Shown in pieces: positions 53,781 to 60,964 of a stretch of 64,000 bases of DNA. How positions within the stretch are numbered: position 1 is the stretch's first letter; every line of letters starts with the position of its first letter. Location of the stretch: the NCBI RefSeq assembly GCF_900112595.1, contig NZ_FOMI01000006.1, positions 47,010 through 111,009 on the forward strand, read 5' to 3'. The notes below the pieces were generated by a model. It searched no databases, was not told the origin of the DNA, and was given only the letters and a program-made list of their open reading frames with translations. This stretch comes from Algibacter pectinivorans. Its GTDB lineage: Bacteria > Bacteroidota > Bacteroidia > Flavobacteriales > Flavobacteriaceae. Both the position numbers and the translations under genes were made by a program.

Positions 53781-54926
53781 TTAGCTTAACTTTCTTTTTA
53801 AAACCTTAGCAGCTCTAGTATAGCCACTACTTCCACCATCAACAAAATGGATGTGTTTGGCATTTCTATTTTGTACATAACACGACATAATGCTTCGGTT
53901 ACTAACATGAATGCCATAAACAATGTGCTTGTTTTTTTCTAAACCATCAAGAAAGGTGGTTAGCAATTTTCTTTGTTTAGATGTTCCAGAAATAACCATG
54001 TTTATTCGCCCATCTATAACGAGAATATCCGATAGTTGAGTTAGCTCTTTTAAATAGGTTCTACCGGTTTTATTGGGTAAGTAATAAAAGTTGCCAATAA
54101 GTCCAGTAAGCCAAACCTTTAAAAAGTTTCTAACTCCAAACTTTTTATTGCTTGCCTTTAGTTCGGTCTTTATTTTTTTATAATTAAAATTCAGTTTTAA
54201 TTTTGGTACAGAAATGGGGTTCCTGTTTTTTAAAGGGCCATAAATTTCATCTGTTTTTTCTAATATACTTTTAAAAATAGGAGCTTGGTCGGTTTCGTTT
54301 GTTGCGCTAATTAATAAGGACACCACTTCGTTAGAGTTTTCTGGTGGCGGAATTTTATTCCAGCGACATTCCATACCATCTAAATCTAATACGTCTGTTT
54401 GTTTGTTTAAATTATCAATTACAGGATCTTTAGATTTTATAAGATTTTCGGCAAAATGTAAACCGTTTCCTAATACAACAGGAATAGTAAGTAATTTGTT
54501 AATGCTTGCCTTGGTTATTTTTAATTCCTGATTGTTTTTGTAAACGTGCGATACAGGAACATGCCCAACTCTTAAATAAATATCAAATTCTTTTTTAATA
54601 TTTTCTTGGTGCAAAAGTAAAGCCTCCATAATGTCATGCAGTAAAACAGGCGGGATTAATAGTGTTGCACCATCGCCACCAAAGAAAAAAGGAATATCTA
54701 TGGATTGTTTTTTTGCAATGTTTAATGCGGCTACAATACTACCGGTGGCTATTAGGTTTACTAATTCCGATAGGCCTTTTTGAACCGACACCGTGGAGCC
54801 TTTTATATCGGTAATAACAATAGACCAATTATTAGGAATCCGTTTAAAAAGCTCTGGTTTTGAAAGTAATTGGGTTACAGGTTCTTTATAATTTGTAAGA
54901 TTGGTATAAAAAAAAGTGTCTTCCAT
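53781..54926 (-). CDS. DUF3095 protein, class III cyclase-like
   Basis: 381 aa, matching DUF3095. The N-terminal half resembles a class III nucleotide cyclase fold: first metal site in SIVITDIKGSTVSVQKGL (residues ~35-52) and a second acidic turn in IPFFFGGDGATLLIP (~78-92). The C-terminal half contains KLKLNFNYKKIKTELKA and MVISGTSKQRKLLTTFLDGLE. Whether it makes cAMP/cGMP is unknown. It is the last gene of the photolyase cluster, 105 bp downstream of the CPD photolyase, with a motif (54968-54986) also found upstream of that photolyase. Confidence 0.8.
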   Translation of the reverse strand: MEDTFFYTNLTNYKEPVTQLLSKPELFKRIPNNWSIVITDIKGSTVSVQKGLSELVNLIATGSIVAALNIAKKQSIDIPFFFGGDGATLLIPPVLLHDIMEALLLHQENIKKEFDIYLRVGHVPVSHVYKNNQELKITKASINKLLTIPVVLGNGLHFAENLIKSKDPVIDNLNKQTDVLDLDGMECRWNKIPPPENSNEVVSLLISATNETDQAPIFKSILEKTDEIYGPLKNRNPISVPKLKLNFNYKKIKTELKASNKKFGVRNFLKVWLTGLIGNFYYLPNKTGRTYLKELTQLSDILVIDGRINMVISGTSKQRKLLTTFLDGLEKNKHIVYGIHVSNRSIMSCYVQNRNAKHIHFVDGGSSGYTRAAKVLKRKLS

Positions 54927-54967
54927 ATTAGCCTTATTTCAAAACCCATTTTATTTTATTAGTTTTT

Positions 54968-54986
54968 TGTTGCAGTAGCGCTACAA
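54968..54986 (-). promoter_or_regulatory. Candidate operator, copy 1
   Basis: TGTTGCAGTAGCGCTACAA (plus-strand reading), 42-60 bp upstream of the DUF3095 start. It shares 14 of 19 positions with 56395-56413 and contains the perfect palindrome GTAGCGCTAC. Confidence 0.35.
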
Positions 54987-55031
54987 CGAAGTACGGCATT
55001 TTTTATAACAAACTAAAGGTAAATTGGTAAC

Positions 55032-56336
55032 TTAATTTAAGGCAGCTTTATAGGTTTCTAAACAACGTTCTCTTGCAAATTTATGCTCCACAATTGGTTT
55101 TGGGTAGGTTAATTCTTGAAAATCTGGAACCCATTGTTTTATGTAATTAAGGTCTTTATCAAATTTTTGAATTTGGGTAGTTGGGTTAAAAATCCTAAAA
55201 TATGGAGCAGCATCAACACCGCTTCCGGCCACCCATTGCCAATTCCCAATGTTACTAGCCATCTCGTAATCGTGAAGTTTTTCGGCAAAATAAGCTTCGC
55301 CCCAGCGCCAATCTATAAGTAAGTGTTTGCAAAGAAAACTGCCTACTAACATTCTTACTCTATTATGCATAAAACCGGTTTGGTTAAGTTGGCGCATACC
55401 GGCATCAACAAGTGGGTAGCCTGTTTTTCCTTCGCACCATGCTTTAAATTCGGTTTCGTTATTACGCCACTCAATACGATCGTATTTAGATTTAAAACTA
55501 TCTGTTTTTGTATGCGGAAAGTGCCAAAGAATTTGCATAAAAAATTCTCGCCATATTAATTCTTGCCAAAATATTTCGTTTTGTTCTGCAATGGCTTTTT
55601 TTACCATTTTCCTAACGCTTACTGTTCCAAAACGCAAATGCGGACCAAGTCTCGAGGTGCTGTCTTTGGCAGGAAAATTACGCGTATCGTCGTACTCCTG
55701 TATTAGTGTTGGCGTTACGGTATATGGTGCTATGTTCTGTTTGGATGTTTTAAAACCAATATCACTTAAACTTAAATTTGGCAACCTGGAGTGTTCTATT
55801 AAATTCCCTAAGTACGAATTTGTATAATAAATCTCTAATTCTTTTGTGTGGAACGTCTGTTTCCAAAGTTTCATGTATGGGGTGTACACCACGTAAGGAT
55901 CGCCATCTTTTTTTACAATGTCGTCTTTTTCAAAAATAACTTGATCCTTAAAAGTTTTAAATGCAATGTTTTTTTCGGCTAAAAAGTCCTTAATATGTTT
56001 GTCACGCTCTTTAGCGTAAGGTTCATAATCATGGTTGGTAAACACGGTTTCAATACGGTATTCTTCAGCTAAATTTTTATAAATATCAATGGGTTTACCA
56101 TGATACATTGCTATACTACTGTTATGCTCGTCTTGCAAAGTAGAGCGCATGTCTTGCAACGTGTTATGTATAAAGGTTACTCTAGCATCATCTTCCGGTA
56201 GTTTATCCAGAATTTCGGAATCGAAAATAAAAATTGGTAGTACAGGGTTATTAGATTTTAGGGCTTCAAAAAAGCCCACATTGTCATCCAATCTTAAATC
56301 GCGCCTAAACCAGAAAATATTTACTTTTTTACTCAT
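55032..56336 (-). CDS. phrB: Class I CPD photolyase
   Basis: 434 aa. N-terminal antenna domain (VNIFWFRRDLRLDDNVGFFEAL) and C-terminal FAD domain. Visible FAD-site features: TSRLGPHLRFGTVSVRK, WQELIWREFFMQI, TGYPLVDAGMRQLNQTGFMHNR and SNIGNWQWVAGSGVDAAPYF. Asn362 (the E. coli Asn378 position) and Trp366 (Trp382) are retained, so electron transfer and dimer repair should work. It repairs cyclobutane pyrimidine dimers with blue light. Sixth-to-last step of a one-strand cluster; 113 bp separates it from the upstream SRPBCC gene. Confidence 0.92.
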   Translation of the reverse strand: MSKKVNIFWFRRDLRLDDNVGFFEALKSNNPVLPIFIFDSEILDKLPEDDARVTFIHNTLQDMRSTLQDEHNSSIAMYHGKPIDIYKNLAEEYRIETVFTNHDYEPYAKERDKHIKDFLAEKNIAFKTFKDQVIFEKDDIVKKDGDPYVVYTPYMKLWKQTFHTKELEIYYTNSYLGNLIEHSRLPNLSLSDIGFKTSKQNIAPYTVTPTLIQEYDDTRNFPAKDSTSRLGPHLRFGTVSVRKMVKKAIAEQNEIFWQELIWREFFMQILWHFPHTKTDSFKSKYDRIEWRNNETEFKAWCEGKTGYPLVDAGMRQLNQTGFMHNRVRMLVGSFLCKHLLIDWRWGEAYFAEKLHDYEMASNIGNWQWVAGSGVDAAPYFRIFNPTTQIQKFDKDLNYIKQWVPDFQELTYPKPIVEHKFARERCLETYKAALN

Positions 56337-56360
56337 TAAATGTTTTAAATTTTATGTTTT

Positions 56361-56413
56361 TTGTTGCAACGGGTTATTTTGTTTTAAAGACTTGTGTTGC
56401 GATGCCGTTACAA
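56361..56413 (-). promoter_or_regulatory. Candidate operator upstream of the CPD photolyase
   Basis: TGTTGCGATGCCGTTACAA (56395-56413) resembles the site at 54968. A further TGTTGCAACGG (56362-56372) lies between it and the gene. Both are 25-77 bp upstream of the photolyase start. Confidence 0.35.
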
Positions 56414-56449
56414 TTAATATGCTATTCAAATTTTAGAGTTCTCGATTAC

Positions 56450-56911
56450 CTAGTATTTTCCAAATAATTCTTCCAATTTTGTTGTTCTATAACTAAAAAT
56501 TTCTTCTAACTTCGGTTTAACCAAAATGGGGTGCACTAATTGCCCCAGCAAACCAAATGGTACTTTGTAATCTATAATATCTTCCATTTCAACACCACCA
56601 TCAATTTCTTTTATAAAATGCTTATGGTGCCACAGTGCATAGGGACCAAAACGTTGCTCGTCAACAAAATAATGCTTGTCTACGCTATGTGTAATTTCGG
56701 TTACCCATTTTGTTTTTATGCCTAAAACAGGTGTAACAATGTATTGTATTATTTGGCCAGCAAACATGGGTCTATCCGCTCCTGATAAGATATGAAATCC
56801 CATATAATCTGGTGTTATAGTTTTTAAATTTTTTGGATCCGATAAAAACTCCCAAGCTGTATTAATACTTATAGGTAGGTTTTGTTTTTTATGTAGTCTG
56901 TATATTTTCAT
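56450..56911 (-). CDS. SRPBCC-family protein
   Basis: 153 aa, a START-like ligand-binding fold: IYRLHKKQNLPISINTAWEFLSDPKNLKTITPDYMGF, IQYIVTPVLGIKTKWVTEIT, DEQRFGPYALWHHKHFIKEI, MEDIIDYKVPFG. This subgroup is frequently found in bacterial photolyase clusters, where its ligand is unknown. No signal peptide. Three bases downstream of tspO, so co-transcribed. Confidence 0.87.
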   Translation of the reverse strand: MKIYRLHKKQNLPISINTAWEFLSDPKNLKTITPDYMGFHILSGADRPMFAGQIIQYIVTPVLGIKTKWVTEITHSVDKHYFVDEQRFGPYALWHHKHFIKEIDGGVEMEDIIDYKVPFGLLGQLVHPILVKPKLEEIFSYRTTKLEELFGKY

Positions 56912-56914
56912 TTC

Positions 56915-57376
56915 TTAATTATTTAATAATATATATCCATTGAGAGATGTGGCAATACAAATCCAAATTAAATAGGGGATTATTAGCACTGTTTTGGCAC
57001 CTAAATCTTTAATGTACATTATGGTAAAACTTGCTATAACTAAGGTTAGTGCTAAAATTGTTATTAATCCAACTAGTACAAAATGCTGTGCAAAAAATAT
57101 ATAGTTCCAAATTATATTAAGTACAAGCTGTAGTGCGAAAAGCACTAAGGTATTTGTATTAGGAAATTGTTTATACAAATAGGCCATGTAGCCGGAAAAG
57201 CAAAGCATTATGGTTGTCCACGCAGCACCAAAAACCCAACCAGGAGGTGTCCATGGTGCTTTATTTAAATTTGCATACCAATCGGCTTGTGGTCCATTAT
57301 CCATGAGCCAACTTCCTAATGCTAAGGCACCAAAATTAATAACTAAGAATATAATAAAGTATTTAAGCAGCTTCAT
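56915..57376 (-). CDS. tspO: TspO/MBR tryptophan-rich sensory protein
   Basis: 153 aa with five transmembrane helices and the TspO landmarks: WYANLNKAPWTPPGWVFGAAWTTIM, SGYMAYL, LQLVLNIIWNYIFF (LNxxWxxxFF) and PYLIWICIATSLNGYILLNN. TspO binds porphyrins and heme precursors and in Rhodobacter represses photopigment genes; a link to porphyrin phototoxicity fits this neighbourhood. Its start overlaps the Lacal_2735 gene end by 14 bp. Confidence 0.93.
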   Translation of the reverse strand: MKLLKYFIIFLVINFGALALGSWLMDNGPQADWYANLNKAPWTPPGWVFGAAWTTIMLCFSGYMAYLYKQFPNTNTLVLFALQLVLNIIWNYIFFAQHFVLVGLITILALTLVIASFTIMYIKDLGAKTVLIIPYLIWICIATSLNGYILLNN

Positions 57377-57539
57377 TTTTAAGCATATTTATTTGTTTAG
57401 CTATTTCCTGAGCTTTAGCGTATTTTTCATCACTAGCAGCTCTGTTAATAGAAGATAAGGTGTGCCACTCCTTCATTAATTTTTTAAACTGGTCTTCTAG
57501 TTTCTCTTTTTTTGATTTTTTTTTGAATAATCCGAACAT
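57363..57539 (-). CDS. Lacal_2735-family small protein (58 aa)
   Basis: Complete frame from ATG 57539 to TAA 57365-57363. MFGLFKKKSKKEKLEDQ at the start and NRAASDEKYAKAQEIAKQI in the middle match the Lacal_2735 family of ~58-aa flavobacterial proteins. It is highly charged and helical, with a short basic N-terminus. Function unknown. The gene overlaps tspO by 14 bp and starts 3 bp after the glutathione peroxidase stop, so it is embedded in the operon. Confidence 0.85.
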   Translation of the reverse strand: MFGLFKKKSKKEKLEDQFKKLMKEWHTLSSINRAASDEKYAKAQEIAKQINMLKNEAA

Positions 57540-57542
57540 AAT

Positions 57543-58082
57543 TTATTGTTTTAAATGTTGAGTAATTTTAGAGCTTAATGGGTTAACGGTTGGTAAAAAA
57601 TAGTCTATTAATTGCCCTTTAGGGTCTACTAAATATTTCTGAAAATTCCATTTAACCGTTGAGTTTTTCTTGCCATTATTAATGGCTTTGGTTAGCCAAC
57701 TGTATAAAGGATGTTTATGTTTCCCTTTTACATGTATTTTTTCTGTAATTAAAAATGAAACCCCATAATTAGTTTCGCAAAAGGACTTTATTTCTTCAAG
57801 ATTGTTAGGTTCTTGATTTCCAAATTGGTTACAGGGTAAACCTATTATTTCTAGTTGGTTTTGGTATTTATTGTATAAAGTTTGTAAATCTTTATACTGC
57901 GGTGTAAACCCACATTTAGAAGCTACATTTACAAATAAAATATGTTTGTTCTTAAATTGTAATAAATTTATAGGTTTAGTATTTATAGCATTAATTTTAA
58001 TATCATAAATGGAATCAACACCCATTTTTGTGGGTTTAGCTTTTGTTCGTAATGTTGCTAAAAATGCTTTAATAGAATGCAT
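57543..58082 (-). CDS. Glutathione peroxidase family protein
   Basis: 179 aa, slightly longer than usual because of a ~20-residue N-terminal extension (MHSIKAFLATLRTKAKPTK) before IYDIKINAINTKPINL; a later start at MGVDSIYD (residue 20) is possible. Peroxidatic Cys57 lies in VNVASKCGFTPQY. The Gln/Asn partners are in GLPCNQFGNQEPN (with a second Cys) and the Trp in VKWNFQKYLV. Such Cys enzymes normally use thioredoxin to reduce hydroperoxides. Three bases from each neighbour. Confidence 0.9.
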   Translation of the reverse strand: MHSIKAFLATLRTKAKPTKMGVDSIYDIKINAINTKPINLLQFKNKHILFVNVASKCGFTPQYKDLQTLYNKYQNQLEIIGLPCNQFGNQEPNNLEEIKSFCETNYGVSFLITEKIHVKGKHKHPLYSWLTKAINNGKKNSTVKWNFQKYLVDPKGQLIDYFLPTVNPLSSKITQHLKQ

Positions 58083-58085
58083 TAC

Positions 58086-58769
58086 TTATATTTTAAAACT
58101 AACTATACCACAATCCATTTCGAAGATTTGACCCGACATGGAAGCACAACTATCTGACAAAAGAAACACAGCCATTTCTGCCACTTCTTCTGGGTCTAGA
58201 AACTTTTTAAGAGGATGACGTTCTGTGATATTTTCAATCATCTTGTCGTTTCGTAAAAGTTTAGAGGCTAGTTCCGTATTAGTTACTGTTGGTGCAATGG
58301 CGTTAATACGAATGGTTGGTGCTAACTCTGCACCTAAAGATTTTACCAAACCTTCTACGCCCGATTTGGCCACGGCTATACTGGCGTGATAAGGCATTCC
58401 TAATTTGGCTGCTACGGTACTAAATAGGACTATAGAAGGCTGCTTGCCATTCTTTAAAATAGGAAGGTAAGTTTGAATAACGTTTACAGCACCAAGTACA
58501 TTAATTTCAAAATCGTTTTTAAAATCATCAATACTTAATCTGGAAATAGGTTTTAAATTGATGCTACCAGGGCAATATACTAGGCCATCGGCCTGTTCAA
58601 TATTTGGTAATTCATCATTAATAATATCGCACGAATGGTGAGTTAGGTTGTTGTGCGATATTTCGGGAATGCTTCTGCTTAAGTTTATAACACGGCAAGA
58701 AGTTAATAGTTTTTCTATCAAAGCTTTTCCAATGCCCTTGCTTCCACCAACTACAATTATTGTTTTCAT
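58086..58769 (-). CDS. Short-chain dehydrogenase/reductase
   Basis: 227 aa, classical SDR: VVGGSKGIGKALIEKLL (cofactor loop), YCPGSI replacing NNAG, VLFSTVAAKLGMPYHASIAVAKSGVEGL. The usual YxxxK reads HASIAVAK: Tyr of PYHAS is shifted and the lysine is in VAK, so the tetrad should be checked by alignment. SDRs of this type occur with photolyases, folE and SRPBCC genes in light-induced clusters. Gap of 3 bp to the glutathione peroxidase gene. Confidence 0.85.
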   Translation of the reverse strand: MKTIIVVGGSKGIGKALIEKLLTSCRVINLSRSIPEISHNNLTHHSCDIINDELPNIEQADGLVYCPGSINLKPISRLSIDDFKNDFEINVLGAVNVIQTYLPILKNGKQPSIVLFSTVAAKLGMPYHASIAVAKSGVEGLVKSLGAELAPTIRINAIAPTVTNTELASKLLRNDKMIENITERHPLKKFLDPEEVAEMAVFLLSDSCASMSGQIFEMDCGIVSFKI

Positions 58770-58791
58770 GGTTTTCAGGGCATTTTATTTG

Positions 58792-59007
58792 CTATGGCCT
58801 GCCCTTTAGCCTTTTTTCAATTTTTTGTTTTATAACGGTCAATCGCTTCATTAGGTCCATTATTTCAGGATCTTTTTCTTCCTTATAAATGTTGTTTAAT
58901 CCTAATATTAAGCTTTTTACTTCTCTAGACGATTCGATGCGCTCACTTGTAGTTTTAAAAGTGTGTTTACGTTGCTCAAATTCTAAAGCCTTATCAATAA
59001 TCTCCAT
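58792..59007 (-). CDS. Small helical protein, paralog 1
   Basis: 71 aa: MEIIDKALEFEQRKHTF, SREVKSLILGLNNIYKEEKD, MDLMKRLTVIKQKIEKRLKGRP. It is a close paralog of the protein at 59163-59381 (about 60% identity by eye, same length). Highly charged and helical with no cysteines, Trp or signal peptide, suggesting a small coiled-coil or nucleic-acid-binding protein. Family not recognised by name. 22 bp upstream of the SDR gene. Confidence 0.75.
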   Translation of the reverse strand: MEIIDKALEFEQRKHTFKTTSERIESSREVKSLILGLNNIYKEEKDPEIMDLMKRLTVIKQKIEKRLKGRP

Positions 59008-59036
59008 AATTCTGTTTTAATCTTTAATCTTTTCTA

Positions 59037-59061
59037 ATTGGTAATTTTTTGGATTACCAAT
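59037..59061 (-). promoter_or_regulatory. Inverted repeat upstream of paralog 1
   Basis: ATTGGTAAT-N7-ATTACCAAT, a perfect 9-bp dyad (59037-59045, 59053-59061), 30-54 bp upstream of the paralog 1 start, in the only sizeable gap (155 bp) of this half of the cluster. Candidate operator for the six genes downstream. Confidence 0.5.
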
Positions 59062-59162
59062 TTTGCCAATATAGTAAATTATGGTAGATTAACTATTTTT
59101 ATATAGAATTATTAGAAAAATTTTAATACTTATTTGCGAATTCTATCAAATATCTTATGTTT

Positions 59163-59381
59163 TTATAAAAGTTTACCTTTTAGTCGACGTTCTATTTTTC
59201 TTTTTATTACGGTTAAGCGCTTCATGATATCCATGATTTTTTCGTCTTTCTTTATTTTATAAATTTCATTTAAATCTAAAATTAGGGCTTTCGCCTCTCT
59301 AGAAAGTTTTACACGATCGCTGGTGGATAAGGATCTCATTTTACGGTTTTCAAACTCTATTGCTCTTTCAATTAATTCCAT
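59163..59381 (-). CDS. Small helical protein, paralog 2
   Basis: 72 aa: MELIERAIEFENRKMRSL, SREAKALILDLNEIYKIKKD, MDIMKRLTVIKRKIERRLKGKLL. Same architecture as 58792-59007, most alike in the C-terminal MD(L/I)MKRLTVIK segment, so tandem duplication is clear. Starts 4 bp after the folE stop, indicating co-transcription. Function unknown. Confidence 0.75.
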   Translation of the reverse strand: MELIERAIEFENRKMRSLSTSDRVKLSREAKALILDLNEIYKIKKDEKIMDIMKRLTVIKRKIERRLKGKLL

Positions 59382-59385
59382 GGTT

Positions 59386-60081
59386 TTAACTGTTTATATG
59401 GTTTTGAAATTCTGTTATTTTTTCGGGGGTGTTAAATGTGCCGCCATAATATGCGGTTACGGTAGATGATGTATCATCTTTTATACCTCTAGACGACACA
59501 CATAGGTGTTTGGCTGAGATAATTACAGCCACATCGTTAGTGTCTAGAATTGTTTTTAATTCGTTTGCAATTTGATTTGTTAAACGCTCTTGTACTTGCG
59601 GACGTTTAGCATAATACTGCACAATTCTGTTTAATTTCGACAATCCAATTACTTTACCTGATGAGATATACGCCACATGGGCTTTACCTATTATAGGTAC
59701 AAAATGATGTTCGCAATTGGAATAAAATGTGATATCCTTTTCAACCAGCATTTGGTTGTATTGGTACTTATTGTCAAAGAGTGCTATTTTGGGTTTGTTG
59801 GCAGGATTTAGACCAGAGAAAATTTCGTCAATATACATTTTTGCGACTCTTTGTGGTGTGCCTTTTAAAGAATCGTCGGTTAAATCTAAGCCCATAACAT
59901 CCATAATTTCTTCAAAAAGAATGGAAATACGCTCTTTTTTATCGGCGTCAGAAAGTTTAAAAGCATCTGGTTTCATGGGTGTTTCTAACCCTGTATATAG
60001 GTGATCGTCTCCAATGTCGTTTAAACTAAAGCCATTTAACGTGTTGCCGTTTTTAGTTGGTGTTAACTTGTCTGTTTCCAT
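59386..60081 (-). CDS. folE: GTP cyclohydrolase I
   Basis: 231 aa; the first ~40 residues are a poorly conserved extension. Core motifs: RVAKMYIDEIFSGLNP, the zinc and substrate site YSNCEHHFVPIIGKAHVAYI (Cys, His), GLSKLNRIVQYYAKRPQVQERLT and HLCVSSRGIKDDTSSTVTAYYGG. It makes dihydroneopterin triphosphate from GTP. folE copies beside photolyases are common and may supply pterin or folate antenna cofactors. 52 bp after the TIGR03643 gene. Confidence 0.94.
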   Translation of the reverse strand: METDKLTPTKNGNTLNGFSLNDIGDDHLYTGLETPMKPDAFKLSDADKKERISILFEEIMDVMGLDLTDDSLKGTPQRVAKMYIDEIFSGLNPANKPKIALFDNKYQYNQMLVEKDITFYSNCEHHFVPIIGKAHVAYISSGKVIGLSKLNRIVQYYAKRPQVQERLTNQIANELKTILDTNDVAVIISAKHLCVSSRGIKDDTSSTVTAYYGGTFNTPEKITEFQNHINS

Positions 60082-60133
60082 ATTTTCTTTTTTATGTGCT
60101 GTTTCGATATATTTAAGTCAAACAAAGCACTGT

Positions 60134-60406
60134 TTAACGTTTTGAAATCTTGTTATTCGAAATTTGTCTTTGTCGGGTGCATTTAAAACGCCCTTTTTGG
60201 AATGCCCTTAATTTTTCATGTTTGGTATGCCGACCTTGAACGCGCTTTCGCCAAAGTTTGAAACTGTTAGGTTTCATTTCTTTGCGCATTAGTTTTATAA
60301 CCTCTTGCTCATTTATGTTAAATTGAAATTTTATGGCTTCGAAGGTTGTACGGTCTTCCCAGGCCATTTCAATTATTCTATCTATATCCTGAATGTTTAA
60401 ATTCAT
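60134..60406 (-). CDS. TIGR03643 family protein
   Basis: 90 aa. The family core DIDRIIEMAWEDRTTFEAIKFQFNINEQEVIKLMRKEMKPNSFKLWRKRVQGRHTKHEK is present almost complete. A Cys (FKCTRQ) lies in the basic tail. The helix-turn-helix-like start suggests DNA or RNA binding. TIGR03643 genes are known companions of cryptochrome/photolyase genes. It overlaps the upstream gene by 4 bp. Confidence 0.9.
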   Translation of the reverse strand: MNLNIQDIDRIIEMAWEDRTTFEAIKFQFNINEQEVIKLMRKEMKPNSFKLWRKRVQGRHTKHEKLRAFQKGRFKCTRQRQISNNKISKR

Positions 60407-60831
60407 CCTTGTAAAAAGTTATATTTTTCGTCGTATTTTATTTTTTCATCTAGCATTTTTACAAAGAAGTGTTTATTTTCTCTAAACATTTTATTGTTTT
60501 TAAAATGAATGAATTTACCTTTTGCGTGAATACTTAAGCCGTTAGTTCTGTAAATAACCAATTGATAGTATGGAATAGGCCAAGTAAAATTTTTAAGTCC
60601 TTTGTTAATATATATTAAAACACCTGCTTTTCGTAATTCTAGGTTAGCATAATTAGTATCGGAAACGGTGTTCATGTATGCCTTTAAATTAGGACTTACA
60701 TCTTCAATTATCATACGTTTAGAGCCAACACCTTTCATTTTAAGAGACTCCAAAAATGAAAATGGTTCACCAACCAAATCATTCAAGATTTCTTTATGCT
60801 TTTTGTTAAAATGTGTAGAATCAAGTATCAT
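60403..60831 (-). CDS. Uncharacterised photolyase-cluster protein
   Basis: 142 aa, soluble, no signal. Segments: HFNKKHKEILNDLVGEPFSFLESLKMKG at the start, NLELRKAGVLIYINKGLKNFTWPIPYYQL in the middle and HFKNNKMFRENKHFFVKMLDEKIKYD at the end; mixed alpha/beta with many aromatics. The central part resembles a PH-like beta roll in composition. I do not recognise the family. Overlapping TIGR03643 by 4 bp, it is the first gene after the candidate regulated promoter at 60850-60891. Confidence 0.7.
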   Translation of the reverse strand: MILDSTHFNKKHKEILNDLVGEPFSFLESLKMKGVGSKRMIIEDVSPNLKAYMNTVSDTNYANLELRKAGVLIYINKGLKNFTWPIPYYQLVIYRTNGLSIHAKGKFIHFKNNKMFRENKHFFVKMLDEKIKYDEKYNFLQG

Positions 60832-60849
60832 TTTATAATCTTATACTTT

Positions 60850-60891
60850 CAAAAATACAAAATGTTTATCTTTTTAACAAAAAGATTAAAC
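60850..60891 (-). promoter_or_regulatory. Promoter with operator-like inverted repeat
   Basis: Minus-strand TATTTTTG (60857-60850) matches TAnnTTTG. Immediately upstream, GTTTATCTTTTT / AAAAAGATTAAAC (60864-60875, 60879-60891) is an inverted repeat with one bulged base, located between the -7 and -33 positions as expected for a repressor site. Confidence 0.6.
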
Positions 60892-60964
60892 AAAAGTATA
60901 TATGGTACTATAAGAATTATTTATGGTTTCTTGTTAAGCTGTTGTTATGTAAGTGTTTAAGTGA

